Source of the DNA: Chryseobacterium camelliae
GTDB taxonomy: Bacteria; Bacteroidota; Bacteroidia; Flavobacteriales; Weeksellaceae
Direction of reading: 5' to 3'
Assembly (NCBI RefSeq): GCF_030818575.1
Contig: NZ_JAUTAL010000001.1
Location: forward strand, 2,666,001 to 2,730,000
DNA: 64,000 nt
Position 1 is the stretch's first letter. Each line of letters opens with the position of its first letter. Below are positions 7,822 to 17,153 of the stretch, piece after piece. The translations under genes and the position numbers were made by a program. The notes beneath the pieces are model-generated. The model was not told the origin of the DNA and made no database searches. It saw only the letters and a program-made list of their open reading frames with translations.

Positions 7822-8295
7822 TCAGTCATTCTTAGTACCGTAAAAATACAGCGAATGGGAATCGATTTTGACGCCGAAAGCATCTTCTATGGCTTCTTTT
7901 ATTCCCTGGATCCTTGGATCACAGAATTCTATGATTTCTTCGATCTCCTTATCAGAATCTTTTTTATAGATCACCAGGTGGTCGTGCTGTTTATCGAAAT
8001 AAGACTTTTCATAAGATGAAGAAGTCAGGGTTTTTTCTCCGAACTGGTGTTTCCTGATCAGCCCGGCATCCAGGAAAATTTCAATCGTGTTGTAAATCGT
8101 TGCCTTGGAAACATGGTATTTCTTCTGCATCATTAACAGATACAGGTCATCCACATTGAAGTGGTGATCCATATTATAGATCTCCTCCAGTATCGTATAT
8201 CGTTCGGGGGTGTTTCTGAAACCTTTCTCCAATAAATAGTTTCGTAAAACATCTTTGATTAAAGCAATATTTTTCTCTTTTTGTAAAGTATCCAT
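7822..8295 (-). CDS. Fur family transcriptional regulator
   Basis: A 157-residue Fur-superfamily protein: an N-terminal winged helix (R-N-T-P-E-R-Y-T-I-L near residue 27 and S-K-A-T-I-Y-N-T in the recognition helix, about 64-71), then the dimer domain with D-K-Q-H-D-H-L-V-I, I-E-F-C-D-P-R-I and S-L-Y-F-Y-G. The H-D-H-L motif fits a regulatory metal site, but the usual C-x-x-C structural zinc pairs are absent. I chose the ATG at 8295; the TTG just upstream is less likely. A perfect TAAATTTG element at 8311-8318 gives a leader of about 12 bases. Metal specificity cannot be read. Confidence 0.85.
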   Translation of the reverse strand: MDTLQKEKNIALIKDVLRNYLLEKGFRNTPERYTILEEIYNMDHHFNVDDLYLLMMQKKYHVSKATIYNTIEIFLDAGLIRKHQFGEKTLTSSSYEKSYFDKQHDHLVIYKKDSDKEIEEIIEFCDPRIQGIKEAIEDAFGVKIDSHSLYFYGTKND

Positions 8296-8362
8296 CAAAA
8301 AAATTATCTACAAATTTATTGAAATTTATTGAATTAGACGAAGATGTATTGTGTTAAAGAAT

Positions 8363-10357
8363 TTAACTATTGTGCCTTAAAAACTCTGCCTGTTCTATTC
8401 TTGAGCCTGCAACACACTCTTCTGTCATAGGTGCGGATTCTACGACAACATTGTGCGAAGTTACGCCCCAGGCCTTAAAATCGTCACTTCCGATATACTT
8501 TACGAAATTGTAAATATTGAGGATAATCTTTTCCTTTACCGTTAATAAAATATCATTGATATAGGTATTATCTATGATAACATATTTTAAATCCGGCGGA
8601 ACGTTATGAGCTCTGAGGGAGGGATGGCTGCTTCTGGAAGGAATAGTTCCGTCCGCCATCAGGTCCCTTAATACCATATCGAAATAGTCATTGATCCTTC
8701 TGTCGATCTTGAACCCTAAAAGGAAATTAATCTTATAAATAGTCCCCGGGAGAACTTCATCAACAATATATTTAAAAGTATACGGATCTTCCTGGTTGAC
8801 AATATTCAGGATAAAGTAATGGTCTGCTCTTTTAGGCTGTTTTTTGATGATGGAATAGATAATTTTAGACTCTACTTCCCCGTAGCGTTTTGCGCGGCTC
8901 AGATAAGCAAGGTTAGTCGCGTATTTAGGAATGGTTTCATCCAGCTTCATATCCTTAATGATCGGGATGTAATTATCCAGCTTAACAAATTTGATGAATT
9001 TGGTCTTGATCTGACGGCCGTTATACCATGCATACATGCATACACCGATGGAACCGGCCAGGACTACCGTAATCCAGCCTCCTTCCATGAATTTAATGAC
9101 ATTCGCACTGAAGAATCCCAGCTCAATCGCCATATACATCAGGGCAAAAACCAGGACGAATACTTTATTGATGCGTTTTTTAAGCAACCAGAATACAAGG
9201 AGTATGGTCGTCATGAGCATGGTTACCGTAATGGAAAGACCGTATGCTGCTTCCATTTTTCCGGATTCCCTGAAGTGGAGTACCACAATAATGCAGAAGA
9301 ACAGAAGACCCCAGTTGATCCTTGGGATATACATCTGCCCTTTAACCCCTGAAGGGTAATCGATCTTCTGGTTAGGCCATAAATTAAGTGACATGGCCTC
9401 GGAGAAAATAGTGAATGACCCTGTAATCAAAGCCTGGCTCGCAATGATAGCCGCAGCCGTCGCCAGGATAACTCCCGGTACGATCATCCATTCATGCATG
9501 ATCCCGAAAAACGGGTTCATCACTGAAAATCCTGCCTTGCCGTAGTTGCTCAGCAGCCATGCGCCCTGCCCAAGGTAGTTCAGAATCAGCATGATTTTTA
9601 CAAATCCCCAGCTAACGCGGATATTTTTCGCCCCACAGTGCCCAAGATCGGAATACAATGCTTCAGCTCCGGTAGTACACAGGAAAACTGCACCTAAAAT
9701 AATAATTGCGCTAGGTGAATCAACGATAAGCTTATATGCATAATACGGATTGAAAGACCGCAGTATCTCGAAATTTTCGCTCAGATGGGACAGTCCCAAG
9801 CCACCCAGTACAAGAAACCAGATCACCATTACGGGTCCGAAGAATTTCCCGATGAAGCTGGTCCCGAATTGCTGCACTACAAATATGACGATAAGAATCC
9901 CAATGGTTATAGGTACTACAGGTGTATCAGGATTATAGATCTGGAGACCTTCTATCGCTGACATCACTGTTAAAGAAGGTGTAATAACGCCGTCTGCAAT
10001 AAGCGCTGCCGCTCCTACGATGGCAATAAGGTACAGCCAGCCTTTTTTGAGGTTTTTCACCAGTGAGAAAAGAGCCAGGATGCCTCCCTCGCCTTTATTA
10101 TCGGCTCTTAAGGCAATGACTACATATTTGATGGTGGTTTGGAGCGTCAGCGTCCAGATGATGCAGGAGAGTGCTCCTTCGATGTATTCGTTGAAAGGCA
10201 TGGTATTACCCGCTCCTCTTGCGTTTACGATCGCTTTCATTACGTAAAGCGGTGAAGTACCAATATCTCCGAAAACAATTCCTAAAGAAACCAGTACCCC
10301 AATGAAAGAAAGCTTCTTAATGTCAAAATGATGACCGCTTTCTGTAAGTTCTGCCAT
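8363..10357 (-). CDS. kup: KUP family potassium uptake protein
   Basis: A 664-residue Kup/HAK/KT-type K+ importer, probably a proton symporter of the inner membrane. The N-terminal half has about twelve hydrophobic helices with family motifs G-I-V-F-G-D-I-G-T-S-P-L-Y (about 25-37) and L-F-C-T-T-G-A-E-A-L-Y-S-D-L-G-H-C-G. The last 210 residues are a soluble cytosolic domain. The ATG at 10357 (M-A-E-L-T-E-S) is preferred over the TTG at 10366. A TAAATTTG element lies at 10381-10388. Confidence 0.93.
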   Translation of the reverse strand: MAELTESGHHFDIKKLSFIGVLVSLGIVFGDIGTSPLYVMKAIVNARGAGNTMPFNEYIEGALSCIIWTLTLQTTIKYVVIALRADNKGEGGILALFSLVKNLKKGWLYLIAIVGAAALIADGVITPSLTVMSAIEGLQIYNPDTPVVPITIGILIVIFVVQQFGTSFIGKFFGPVMVIWFLVLGGLGLSHLSENFEILRSFNPYYAYKLIVDSPSAIIILGAVFLCTTGAEALYSDLGHCGAKNIRVSWGFVKIMLILNYLGQGAWLLSNYGKAGFSVMNPFFGIMHEWMIVPGVILATAAAIIASQALITGSFTIFSEAMSLNLWPNQKIDYPSGVKGQMYIPRINWGLLFFCIIVVLHFRESGKMEAAYGLSITVTMLMTTILLVFWLLKKRINKVFVLVFALMYMAIELGFFSANVIKFMEGGWITVVLAGSIGVCMYAWYNGRQIKTKFIKFVKLDNYIPIIKDMKLDETIPKYATNLAYLSRAKRYGEVESKIIYSIIKKQPKRADHYFILNIVNQEDPYTFKYIVDEVLPGTIYKINFLLGFKIDRRINDYFDMVLRDLMADGTIPSRSSHPSLRAHNVPPDLKYVIIDNTYINDILLTVKEKIILNIYNFVKYIGSDDFKAWGVTSHNVVVESAPMTEECVAGSRIEQAEFLRHNS

Positions 10358-10440
10358 ATCAGCCAATTTATTTAAAAGCGCAAATTTAAATGAAATTTAC
10401 AACCCCATGAATTTTTCTTCATGAATATAATAAATGAAAA

Positions 10441-10458
10441 AACTTCCTTTCGGAAGTT
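10441..10458 (-). terminator. Terminator after pdhB-like gene
   Basis: AACTTCC and GGAAGTT form the stem with a TTTC loop; A- and T-runs flank both sides, so it could work in either direction. It lies 9 bases beyond the stop at 10467. Confidence 0.75.
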
Positions 10459-10466
10459 TTTTTCTA

Positions 10467-11447
10467 TTATTTAACGTACATCGCTTTTTTAATTTCCTCT
10501 TTCACTTTATCCAGTTTCGGGAACCATTCTGCGAACAATGCTGATGAATACGGTGCAGGAGCATCCGGAGTTGTAATTCTCTTAATAGGTGCATCCAGGT
10601 AATCAAATGCTTTCTGCTGTACCATATAGGTAATTTCTGAAGCTACGGAACCAAACGGCCAGGCTTCTTCAAGCACGACTAAACGGTTGGTTTTTTTCAC
10701 AGATCCTAAAACAGTATCATAATCCAGAGGACGTACGGTTCTCAGGTCAATTACCTCAACAGAGATCCCTTCTTTAGCGAGATCTTCAGCAGCCTGTATG
10801 GCCAGCTTCATGATTTTACCGAAAGAAACCAGCGTAACATCGGTACCTTCTCTCTTGATATCAGCTTTCCCGATCGGGATGTAATATTCTTCTTCAGGAA
10901 TTTCCATTTTGTCTCCGTACATCTGTTCAGATTCCATGAAAATTACCGGGTCATTATCCTGAATAGCTGTTTTCAGCAATCCTTTTGCATCGTAAGGATT
11001 GGAAGGAACCACTACTTTAAGGCCCGGACAATTGGCAAACCAGTTTTCAAAAGCCTGTGAGTGGGTTGCTCCCAATTGCCCTGCAGAAGCTGTAGGCCCA
11101 CGGAAAACGATCGGGCAGTTCCACTGACCACCGCTCATCTGGCGGATCTTCGCAGCGTTGTTGATGATCTGGTCTATTCCTACCAAAGAGAAATTGAACG
11201 TCATGAACTCCACGATCGGCCTGTTGCCGTTCATTGCAGCACCTACGGAAATACCGGTAAAGCCAAGCTCCGCAATAGGGGTATCGATTATTCTTTTAGG
11301 GCCGAACTCGTCCAGCATCCCTTTTGAAGCCTTGTATGCACCATTATATTCTGCAACCTCCTCACCCATAAGATAAATGGATTCGTCTTTACGCATTTCC
11401 TCGCTCATTGCCTGTGCAATTACCTCACGAAAAGTATATTCTGCCAT
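10467..11447 (-). CDS. pdhB: Pyruvate dehydrogenase E1 component, beta subunit
   Basis: A 326-residue transketolase-type subunit which, with E1 alpha, uses thiamine diphosphate to decarboxylate pyruvate and pass the acetyl group to lipoyl-E2. It contains M-G-E-E-V-A-E-Y-N-G-A-Y-K (about 26-38), the I-A-E-L-G-F-T-G block, G-P-T-A-S-A-G-Q-L-G-A-T-H-S-Q and V-V-P-S-N-P-Y-D-A-K-G-L-L, all typical of E1 beta. The alpha subunit is not adjacent. I set the start at the ATG at 11447; upstream codons are not conserved. A TATTTTTG element at 11470-11477 supports this with a 19-base leader. Confidence 0.9.
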   Translation of the reverse strand: MAEYTFREVIAQAMSEEMRKDESIYLMGEEVAEYNGAYKASKGMLDEFGPKRIIDTPIAELGFTGISVGAAMNGNRPIVEFMTFNFSLVGIDQIINNAAKIRQMSGGQWNCPIVFRGPTASAGQLGATHSQAFENWFANCPGLKVVVPSNPYDAKGLLKTAIQDNDPVIFMESEQMYGDKMEIPEEEYYIPIGKADIKREGTDVTLVSFGKIMKLAIQAAEDLAKEGISVEVIDLRTVRPLDYDTVLGSVKKTNRLVVLEEAWPFGSVASEITYMVQQKAFDYLDAPIKRITTPDAPAPYSSALFAEWFPKLDKVKEEIKKAMYVK

Positions 11448-11469
11448 ATGTTTTAGAAAAATTAAAGTA

Positions 11470-11477
11470 CAAAAATA
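11470..11477 (-). promoter_or_regulatory. pdhB promoter -7 element
   Basis: TATTTTTG on the minus strand matches TAnnTTTG, with a TTTG about 22 bases further upstream (11500-11503). Confidence 0.5.
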
Positions 11478-11502
11478 GTGTTTTTTTGTTAACACATCAC
11501 AA

Positions 11503-11530
11503 ACGGCATCTCAATTTAATGAAATGCCGT
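11503..11530 (-). terminator. Terminator of the DUF2147 gene
   Basis: ACGGCAT and ATGCCGT form the stem around an AT-rich loop. It lies 25 bases after the stop at 11555. It also overlaps the region just upstream of the pdhB promoter. Confidence 0.6.
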
Positions 11531-11554
11531 CTGCGATACGTATTTTAACAAAGA

Positions 11555-11974
11555 TTAATTCACTTTTGTCCAGGTCTGGGTCCGCCCGATAATGGAAAGC
11601 CCGAAATATCCTCTTACATTCAGCTGGTCTCCGCTTCTTGTAATAGTACATTTATAGGTTTTTCCGGTTTTAGGATCTGTAATGGATCCCCCGGTAAATT
11701 CATTACCGTCCTTTTTAAGGCCGCGGATAATTTCCATCCCGAGAATCGGTTTGTTTTTACGGTCATCTTTACATTCCACACAGTTCGCATTGGCCGGCTT
11801 AATCAAAAGCTGGGAAACTTTCCCGTAATATTTACCGTCTGATTTCTTATAGATCTCTACAATAGACTTGGCCTGTTTGGTTTCATCGTCTATCGTTTTC
11901 CATTTTCCTTCGATCTGTGCAAAAGACATCACACTGAACAAAGAAAAGATAAAGGCTGCTAATAATTTTTTCAT
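11555..11974 (-). CDS. DUF2147 domain exported protein
   Basis: A 139-residue protein with a Sec signal peptide (MKKLLAAFIFSLF, cleavage after the Ala near residue 19). The mature part matches DUF2147: G-K-W-K-T-I-D-D-E-T near the N-terminus, Y-x-G-K-V, a C-V-E-C pair (about 65-68), and I-T-D-P-K-T-G-K-T-Y-K-C later. It is probably a small periplasmic beta-barrel of the lipocalin type; function unknown. It stands alone, with a terminator downstream. Confidence 0.85.
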   Translation of the reverse strand: MKKLLAAFIFSLFSVMSFAQIEGKWKTIDDETKQAKSIVEIYKKSDGKYYGKVSQLLIKPANANCVECKDDRKNKPILGMEIIRGLKKDGNEFTGGSITDPKTGKTYKCTITRSGDQLNVRGYFGLSIIGRTQTWTKVN

Positions 11975-12107
11975 ATAATGGCTGATTTAATTATCAATTA
12001 TTTAATTTAATCGTATCGTTAAAAATATAAATTAATTTCATATAAACAAAACATTTGTTATCCGGCACATATTAATACTCTTGTACATAGCAGTACAGTC
12101 AATTCAG

Positions 12108-13736
12108 TTATTCTGCAATCTCTAGTAAAGACATCTTTTCATACTGCTGTTCCCGGGTCTTGGGATTCAGAAATTTCAAAGACAATCTGGTGATCCGGTA
12201 ATGGTTTTCCTGATCAACAACTTTATATTTTCTGCCAACCTGGTTCAGATGCTCGTCATACACAACAAGATAATCTCCTTTTTTTAAAGTACCCGCATCT
12301 ACCCTGGGTGTATTTCTTTTGGTATAGAAATCAAATGCCCAGGGTTCATAGCCTTTAAGCATGAAGATTCTGTCTTTTTTAATATGATTTTTGTTGACAA
12401 ACTGAGCCAGCTTCAGGCTTCCCTGATATTGGGTGAGGACAGGATAAAACTGGGTATTCAGGTATATGTTGACTGCAATGGCAAATATCAACGATGCAGA
12501 AACATACTTTCTGAAATAGTCTGTTTTTGAAAAAATAACCTTGATCAGGCATCCATAAACTGCTGCTGCAACAAGATACATGATGATATGGGGAATTCCC
12601 GTAAAATACACCGTAAGAAGAACGATACCGATAAGCACGGCAAAGATCACAAACAGCTGGATACCATATAGGATCTTTATTTTTTTAATACTGTTTTTCC
12701 TGTACATTTCAAAGAGATATGCCGCTGTTAAGACAGATAAGACCGCTATAAGACCATTGAGATAATGCGGCAGCTTGAATTTTGAGGCCGAGAAAACCAG
12801 CATAACCAACCAGAATCCTCCTAATGTGAGGAATTCGTAACCTTCAGTTTTCCTGAACCTGGTTTTAATGAAAAACGCCGTCTTTTCAAACACGCCGAAA
12901 TAAAAAGCCAGGGAAAACGGAAGGAATGCCCATAGCAGGGTATGGAAAAAGAACAAATAATCGGGGCTGGTCTCTTCAAAACCGCTTGCAGTCAACCTGT
13001 TGACACTTTGATTGAATAGAATGAACCGTATTCCCTCTTCCCCGAACTGAACATGGTAGGCGTACAGGACCGGTACAATTCCGGTAGCAAAACTCAATGC
13101 CGCAATCACGATTTTAAAGTTAAAAAACTTTTTCCACTCCCTTGAATACAGCAGATAAGCAAAAATACAGAAGCCGATGATCACAATGGCCATAAGCCCT
13201 TTTGAGGAAAAAGCAAGGGCTGTTCCCAGTCCTGCAAGAACCGCACTAAAAATATTCTGCGTTTTAATAAAGCGCACAAACTGCCAGATTGAAAAGATAA
13301 TAAAGCCTGTCAGTACAGCGTCGGTCCTTACATCATGGGCAGAAAGGATGATTGTTTGTGCCGAAAGGAAAATCAGTGAAGCCAAGTACCCCGTATTTTT
13401 ATTGTCGTACAGGATTTCAGCAAGCTTCTTAGTGGAAAATACTCCCAGGGCAAGGCACAGGAGTGCCGGAATCCTGTAGGCAATGTGGTTGATACCAAAA
13501 ATTTTCATGGACAGCGCAGCCAGCCAGAAGTGCATATGCGGTTTATCCAGGTAAGGGTTTTCTCCTTTAAAGATATGGAGGAAATCATTATTCAGGGCCA
13601 TCCTCATGGCCATGGAAGCATGCTGCGCAGAATCATTTTCCATCAGCGGGATAAAAAGCCCTGAAATATAGACGATTGAAAAGCCTATATAGAGCATGAT
13701 GATCTGGCGGGACGTCAGCAGTTGATTTTGATTCAT
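12108..13736 (-). CDS. GT39/ArnT-like membrane glycosyltransferase
   Basis: A 542-residue polytopic membrane protein of the GT39/PMT/ArnT type, which transfers a sugar from an undecaprenyl-phosphate carrier to a periplasmic acceptor. The first loop holds E-N-D-S-A-Q-H (about 29-35), matching the catalytic acidic loop, followed by Y-L-D-K-P and about ten further hydrophobic helices; the last 100 residues are soluble. Start choice: the frame is open further upstream, but the -7 element TACATTTG at 13780-13787 predicts a start at 13776, so the ATG at 13736 fits. The divergent GT2 gene probably makes its lipid-linked donor. Confidence 0.8.
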   Translation of the reverse strand: MNQNQLLTSRQIIMLYIGFSIVYISGLFIPLMENDSAQHASMAMRMALNNDFLHIFKGENPYLDKPHMHFWLAALSMKIFGINHIAYRIPALLCLALGVFSTKKLAEILYDNKNTGYLASLIFLSAQTIILSAHDVRTDAVLTGFIIFSIWQFVRFIKTQNIFSAVLAGLGTALAFSSKGLMAIVIIGFCIFAYLLYSREWKKFFNFKIVIAALSFATGIVPVLYAYHVQFGEEGIRFILFNQSVNRLTASGFEETSPDYLFFFHTLLWAFLPFSLAFYFGVFEKTAFFIKTRFRKTEGYEFLTLGGFWLVMLVFSASKFKLPHYLNGLIAVLSVLTAAYLFEMYRKNSIKKIKILYGIQLFVIFAVLIGIVLLTVYFTGIPHIIMYLVAAAVYGCLIKVIFSKTDYFRKYVSASLIFAIAVNIYLNTQFYPVLTQYQGSLKLAQFVNKNHIKKDRIFMLKGYEPWAFDFYTKRNTPRVDAGTLKKGDYLVVYDEHLNQVGRKYKVVDQENHYRITRLSLKFLNPKTREQQYEKMSLLEIAE

Positions 13737-13756
13737 CCGGAAGAATAGTTTTTTAG

Positions 13757-13787
13757 TATTTTTGCAAAAGTTTGCCATGCAAATGTA
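13757..13787. promoter_or_regulatory. Overlapping divergent promoters of the GT39 and GT2 genes
   Basis: TATTTTTG (13757-13764, plus strand) and TACATTTG (13780-13787, minus strand) both match TAnnTTTG. Predicted starts are 13768 (plus) and 13776 (minus), so the two 5' ends overlap by about 8 bases and the promoters probably exclude one another. Confidence 0.5.
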
Positions 13788-13805
13788 ATAAATCAGGATC
13801 AACAA

Positions 13806-14759
13806 ATGAATCATAATCAGTTTTACTCTCTGGTCATCCCCATGTATAATGAACAGGGCAACGCAGGACTTCTCATAGACCGTATCCGGGAGGCTATGGC
13901 AGGATACCGCTACGAGCTTATCCTTATCGACGACCATTCGAAAGACGGAACGGTAAAAGAAATCATCGAAAAAAACGATCCTAATGTCGTGCTGATCCAG
14001 CTGAAAAAGAATTACGGGCAAAGCTCTGCCATGATGGCGGGCTTTGATTATGCTTCCGGGGATTACATCATTACCCTTGACGGAGACCTTCAGAATGATC
14101 CCAGCGATATTCCGGCTATGGTAAACCTCCTTGAAAGCGGAGATTATGACCTTGTGGTAGGAAAGCGCCAGAAAAGGAAAGATTCTTCAGTACGCACCAT
14201 TCCTTCCAGGATTGCCAACTTCATCATCAAGAGAACAACAAAGCTTAACATCTCCGACCAGGGCTGTGCCCTGAAAGTATTCACCAAGGACACGGCAAAA
14301 GACCTGAACCTGTATGGTGAGAACCATCGGTTCATCAGCTTAATGGCCCACCTGAACGGCGCCAGGATTGCAGAAATGCCTGTCAAGCATCACGCACGAC
14401 AGTTTGGAGTGAGCAAGTATGGGATGAACAGGACTTTTAAGGTCATCAATGACCTTCTGCTGGTGCTATTCAACCAAAAATACCTTTCCAAGCCTATTTA
14501 CCTTTTCGGAAATATCGGTCTTGTGGCATTTATTCTTGGAATGCTGATCAATGTGTATCTGCTGATCGTCAAATTAATGGGGCATGATATCGGAGGACGG
14601 CCTTTGCTTATTTTAGGGGTATTGCTTGTTTTCATCGGAATCCAGTTTTTCACAACGGGGATCATTATCGATATGCTGATGAAGACGTACTATGAATCTC
14701 AGAGCAAGCGTCCTTTCAACATCAGAAAAATAACCAGTTTTGGAGAGAACCAATCTTAA
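13806..14759 (+). CDS. GT2 family glycosyltransferase (GtrB/ArnC/DPM1-like)
   Basis: A 317-residue GT-A glycosyltransferase: V-I-P-M-Y-N-E-Q-G-N (about 10-19), I-D-D-H-S-K-D-G-T (nucleotide site), D-G-D-L-Q-N-D-P with the D-x-D motif near residue 80, and Q-G-C-A-L-K-V-F. Two C-terminal transmembrane helices (about 230-255 and 265-290) place it in the group that loads a sugar on undecaprenyl phosphate at the cytosolic face. It is divergent from the GT39 gene and overlaps the next gene by 20 bases. The sugar is unknown. Confidence 0.88.
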   Translation: MNHNQFYSLVIPMYNEQGNAGLLIDRIREAMAGYRYELILIDDHSKDGTVKEIIEKNDPNVVLIQLKKNYGQSSAMMAGFDYASGDYIITLDGDLQNDPSDIPAMVNLLESGDYDLVVGKRQKRKDSSVRTIPSRIANFIIKRTTKLNISDQGCALKVFTKDTAKDLNLYGENHRFISLMAHLNGARIAEMPVKHHARQFGVSKYGMNRTFKVINDLLLVLFNQKYLSKPIYLFGNIGLVAFILGMLINVYLLIVKLMGHDIGGRPLLILGVLLVFIGIQFFTTGIIIDMLMKTYYESQSKRPFNIRKITSFGENQS

Positions 14760-15603
14760 AAAAGTACTGATCAATGCAGTAAAAATTATTATCAGCATTG
14801 GATTACTGTATTTTGTCTTTAAAAAAATTCCCTTCCGGGAGGTGGCCGGGCTCTGGTCTACCGTCAGCATACCCTATGTCCTGGCGGCAGCGGTTTTCTT
14901 TCTGGCTTCGCAGGTCCTTTCGACAAAACGACTGGAATTTTACCTGGAAGCCAACCACTTCCGATTAAGCTTCAGGAGCAATCTGGAACTGTACTTCCTG
15001 GGAATGTTCTATAATTTTTTTATTCCCGGCGGTATTGGAGGGGATGCTTATAAGGTATACCTGCTAAACAAGAAATTCGGATGGAGCGTCAAAAAGATCA
15101 CTTCTGCCCTTTTTAACGACAGGCTGAGCGGCTTACTGGCGATCTGTGTGCTGATCCTGTTATCGTCCGGCTTTTTGTTTGACCTGAAATGGCTTCCAGT
15201 GATTGTTATTGCGATTATTTCAGGAGTCTTCCTAACGCTGATGATTACCAAAAAGTGGTTTCCTGCCTACCAATCTGTATTTTATACTACCCTTGCCTGT
15301 TCCATAGCGATTCAGGGGCTTCAGGTGATCTGTTTTGTACTGTTGCTGAAAAGCCTGGGAGTAGACGGACATTTTGCCATCTATACCGTGACGTTTCTGG
15401 GAAGCTCCATATTAAGCCTGATTTCCTTTGCGGGAATCGGGGTGCGGGAAGTCCTGTTCCTGCAGGCGTCGAAGTATTTTGATTTCGATCCGGCGGTATC
15501 TGTATCTGCTTCACTGCTTTTTACGGTTATTACCGCATTTTTCTCATTCTTCGGAGTCTTCTTCCAGCTGAGAAAGCTTCATTTACACCTTAAAGAAAAC
15601 TGA
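14740..15603 (+). CDS. UPF0104 / LPG-synthase-TM-like membrane protein
   Basis: A 287-residue polytopic membrane protein of the UPF0104 family, with about seven to eight hydrophobic helices and the motifs F-F-I-P-G-G-I-G-G-D (about 93-102) and F-A-G-I-G-V-R-E near the C-terminus. The only possible start is TTG at 14740, inside the end of the GT2 gene, since a stop lies three codons upstream and no ATG follows early. Translational coupling to the GT2 gene is likely. Members of this family often sit beside lipid-linked sugar transferases, suggesting a role in moving lipid-linked substrates; this is an inference. Confidence 0.8.
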   Translation: MERTNLKKVLINAVKIIISIGLLYFVFKKIPFREVAGLWSTVSIPYVLAAAVFFLASQVLSTKRLEFYLEANHFRLSFRSNLELYFLGMFYNFFIPGGIGGDAYKVYLLNKKFGWSVKKITSALFNDRLSGLLAICVLILLSSGFLFDLKWLPVIVIAIISGVFLTLMITKKWFPAYQSVFYTTLACSIAIQGLQVICFVLLLKSLGVDGHFAIYTVTFLGSSILSLISFAGIGVREVLFLQASKYFDFDPAVSVSASLLFTVITAFFSFFGVFFQLRKLHLHLKEN

Positions 15604-15604
15604 T

Positions 15605-16321
15605 ATGAATTTTATAAAAAATAACCTGGCCAATGTTTTGACGCTCGGAAACCTGTTTTCCGGATGTGTGGGAGCCATCCATCTTATTACAGGGGATTAT
15701 GCCGTTACAGCGCTGTGCCTCATATTTTCACTGGTCCTCGATTTTTTCGACGGATTCGTTGCCCGCGCCCTGAAGGCCAACTCCAGCCTGGGTGTCCAGC
15801 TGGATTCGCTTGCTGATATGGTGAGCTTTGGGCTGCTTCCCGGACTGACGATGTTCAAAGCACTGGAACCGTTCGGAAATATACTGGCAGGCATTCATTT
15901 TCCTTTTGAGATAAAATACATCGGACTGATTATCACTCTTTTTTCCTGTCTGCGCCTGGCTATTTTTAATATTGATGAGGAACAGAAATATTACTTCAAA
16001 GGATTAAATACACCATCCAATACGGTCCTTGTTTTCGGGTTGTACTACGCAGATCAGGAGCATCAGAGCTTTGGGTTTTTATTCGGCAATGCCGGTATTT
16101 TAATCCTCCTTACGTTCATTTTGTCCTGGCTGCTGATCAGTCCTGTCAAGATGATCGCCATGAAGTTCAAATCGATGAAGCTAAAAGACAACTATCCGAA
16201 GCTGGTTCTGGTGATCGGTGCACTGATTATTGTAGCCATCTTCAGAGTCGCAGGCATACCGATGGTGGTGATCTATTATATGCTGGTTTCTGTTATATTC
16301 CGGAAACAGCTTACATCCTGA
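15605..16321 (+). CDS. pssA: CDP-diacylglycerol-serine O-phosphatidyltransferase (PssA)
   Basis: A 238-residue integral membrane enzyme that joins serine to CDP-diacylglycerol, making phosphatidylserine, the precursor of phosphatidylethanolamine. The full CDP-alcohol phosphotransferase signature D-G-x2-A-R-x8-G-x3-D-x3-D is present (about residues 49-71). N-terminal L-T-L-G-N-L-F-S-G is also typical of bacterial type II PssA. It begins 1 base after the stop of the UPF0104 gene and closes the glycosyltransferase-flippase group. Confidence 0.92.
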   Translation: MNFIKNNLANVLTLGNLFSGCVGAIHLITGDYAVTALCLIFSLVLDFFDGFVARALKANSSLGVQLDSLADMVSFGLLPGLTMFKALEPFGNILAGIHFPFEIKYIGLIITLFSCLRLAIFNIDEEQKYYFKGLNTPSNTVLVFGLYYADQEHQSFGFLFGNAGILILLTFILSWLLISPVKMIAMKFKSMKLKDNYPKLVLVIGALIIVAIFRVAGIPMVVIYYMLVSVIFRKQLTS

Positions 16322-16385
16322 CCTTCAGCAGAAGCAGAGAACATCTATTCAAATAAATCTATTGTTAAATTATCAACCTAAAATA

Positions 16386-17150
16386 ATGAATTTAAAACTC
16401 CATAAACCGCTTTGTGTCTTCGATCTAGAAACTACGGGAACCAATATTGGCAAAGACCGCATAGTAGAGATCTGCATCCTTAAGGTATATCCGGATGCTT
16501 CCCGTGAAAGCCGGACCTGGCGTGTCAATCCTGAAATGCCAATACCAAAGGAATGCAGTGAAATCCACGGCATCTATGACGAGGACATTAAAGACAGCCC
16601 TACCTTTAAAGAAATTGCTCCGAAAGTAATGGAAATGCTTTCAGGCTCTGATCTCGGCGGCTTCAACTCCAACCGTTTCGATGTTCCGCTTTTGGCAGAG
16701 GAACTGCTGAGGGTAGGTATGGATTTTGATCTAAGCAAATTCAAACTCGTGGATGCCCAAACGATTTACCATAAAAAGGAACCCAGGAACCTGAGTGCAG
16801 CCTATCAGTTTTATTGTGGTAAGACCCTTGAAAATGCCCATTCTGCAGAGGCCGATGTGATGGCTACTTTTGAGGTATTGGATGCGCAGGTGGGAAAATA
16901 TGAAGATATTCCTAATGAGATTGCTCCTTTAAGTGAGTTCACCTTCCATAACAGGCATGCTGATCTGGCCGGATTTATCGGATATAATGAAAAGCTGGAA
17001 GAGGTCTTCAATTTCGGAAAATATAAAGGACAGTGTGTAAAAGTAATTTTCCAGAAGGATCTCGGTTATTTCGGGTGGCTTCAGAATGCAGATTTTCCGT
17101 TGTACACGAAAAAGGTATTTACCAAAATACAGTTATCAAGTAAATTTTAA
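16386..17150 (+). CDS. DnaQ-like 3'-5' exonuclease with DUF3820-type tail
   Basis: A 254-residue DEDDh exonuclease: Exo I F-D-L-E-T-T-G with Asp13 and Glu15, Exo II N-S-N-R-F-D-V-P-L-L, and Exo III H-S-A-E-A-D-V with the His and Asp. The last 50 residues (F-N-F-G-K-Y-K-G-Q, then D-x-G-Y-F-x-W-L-x-N) resemble DUF3820, often fused to such nucleases. Substrate is DNA or RNA; the role in repair or decay is unknown. I preferred the ATG at 16386 over the TTG at 16362. The next gene starts 3 bases after its stop. Confidence 0.88.
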   Translation: MNLKLHKPLCVFDLETTGTNIGKDRIVEICILKVYPDASRESRTWRVNPEMPIPKECSEIHGIYDEDIKDSPTFKEIAPKVMEMLSGSDLGGFNSNRFDVPLLAEELLRVGMDFDLSKFKLVDAQTIYHKKEPRNLSAAYQFYCGKTLENAHSAEADVMATFEVLDAQVGKYEDIPNEIAPLSEFTFHNRHADLAGFIGYNEKLEEVFNFGKYKGQCVKVIFQKDLGYFGWLQNADFPLYTKKVFTKIQLSSKF

Positions 17151-17153
17151 TAT

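Noticed and set aside
12108..14021. Longer start for the GT39 gene
   Set aside because: It would overlap the divergent GT2 gene by over 200 bases and lie upstream of the predicted transcription start.
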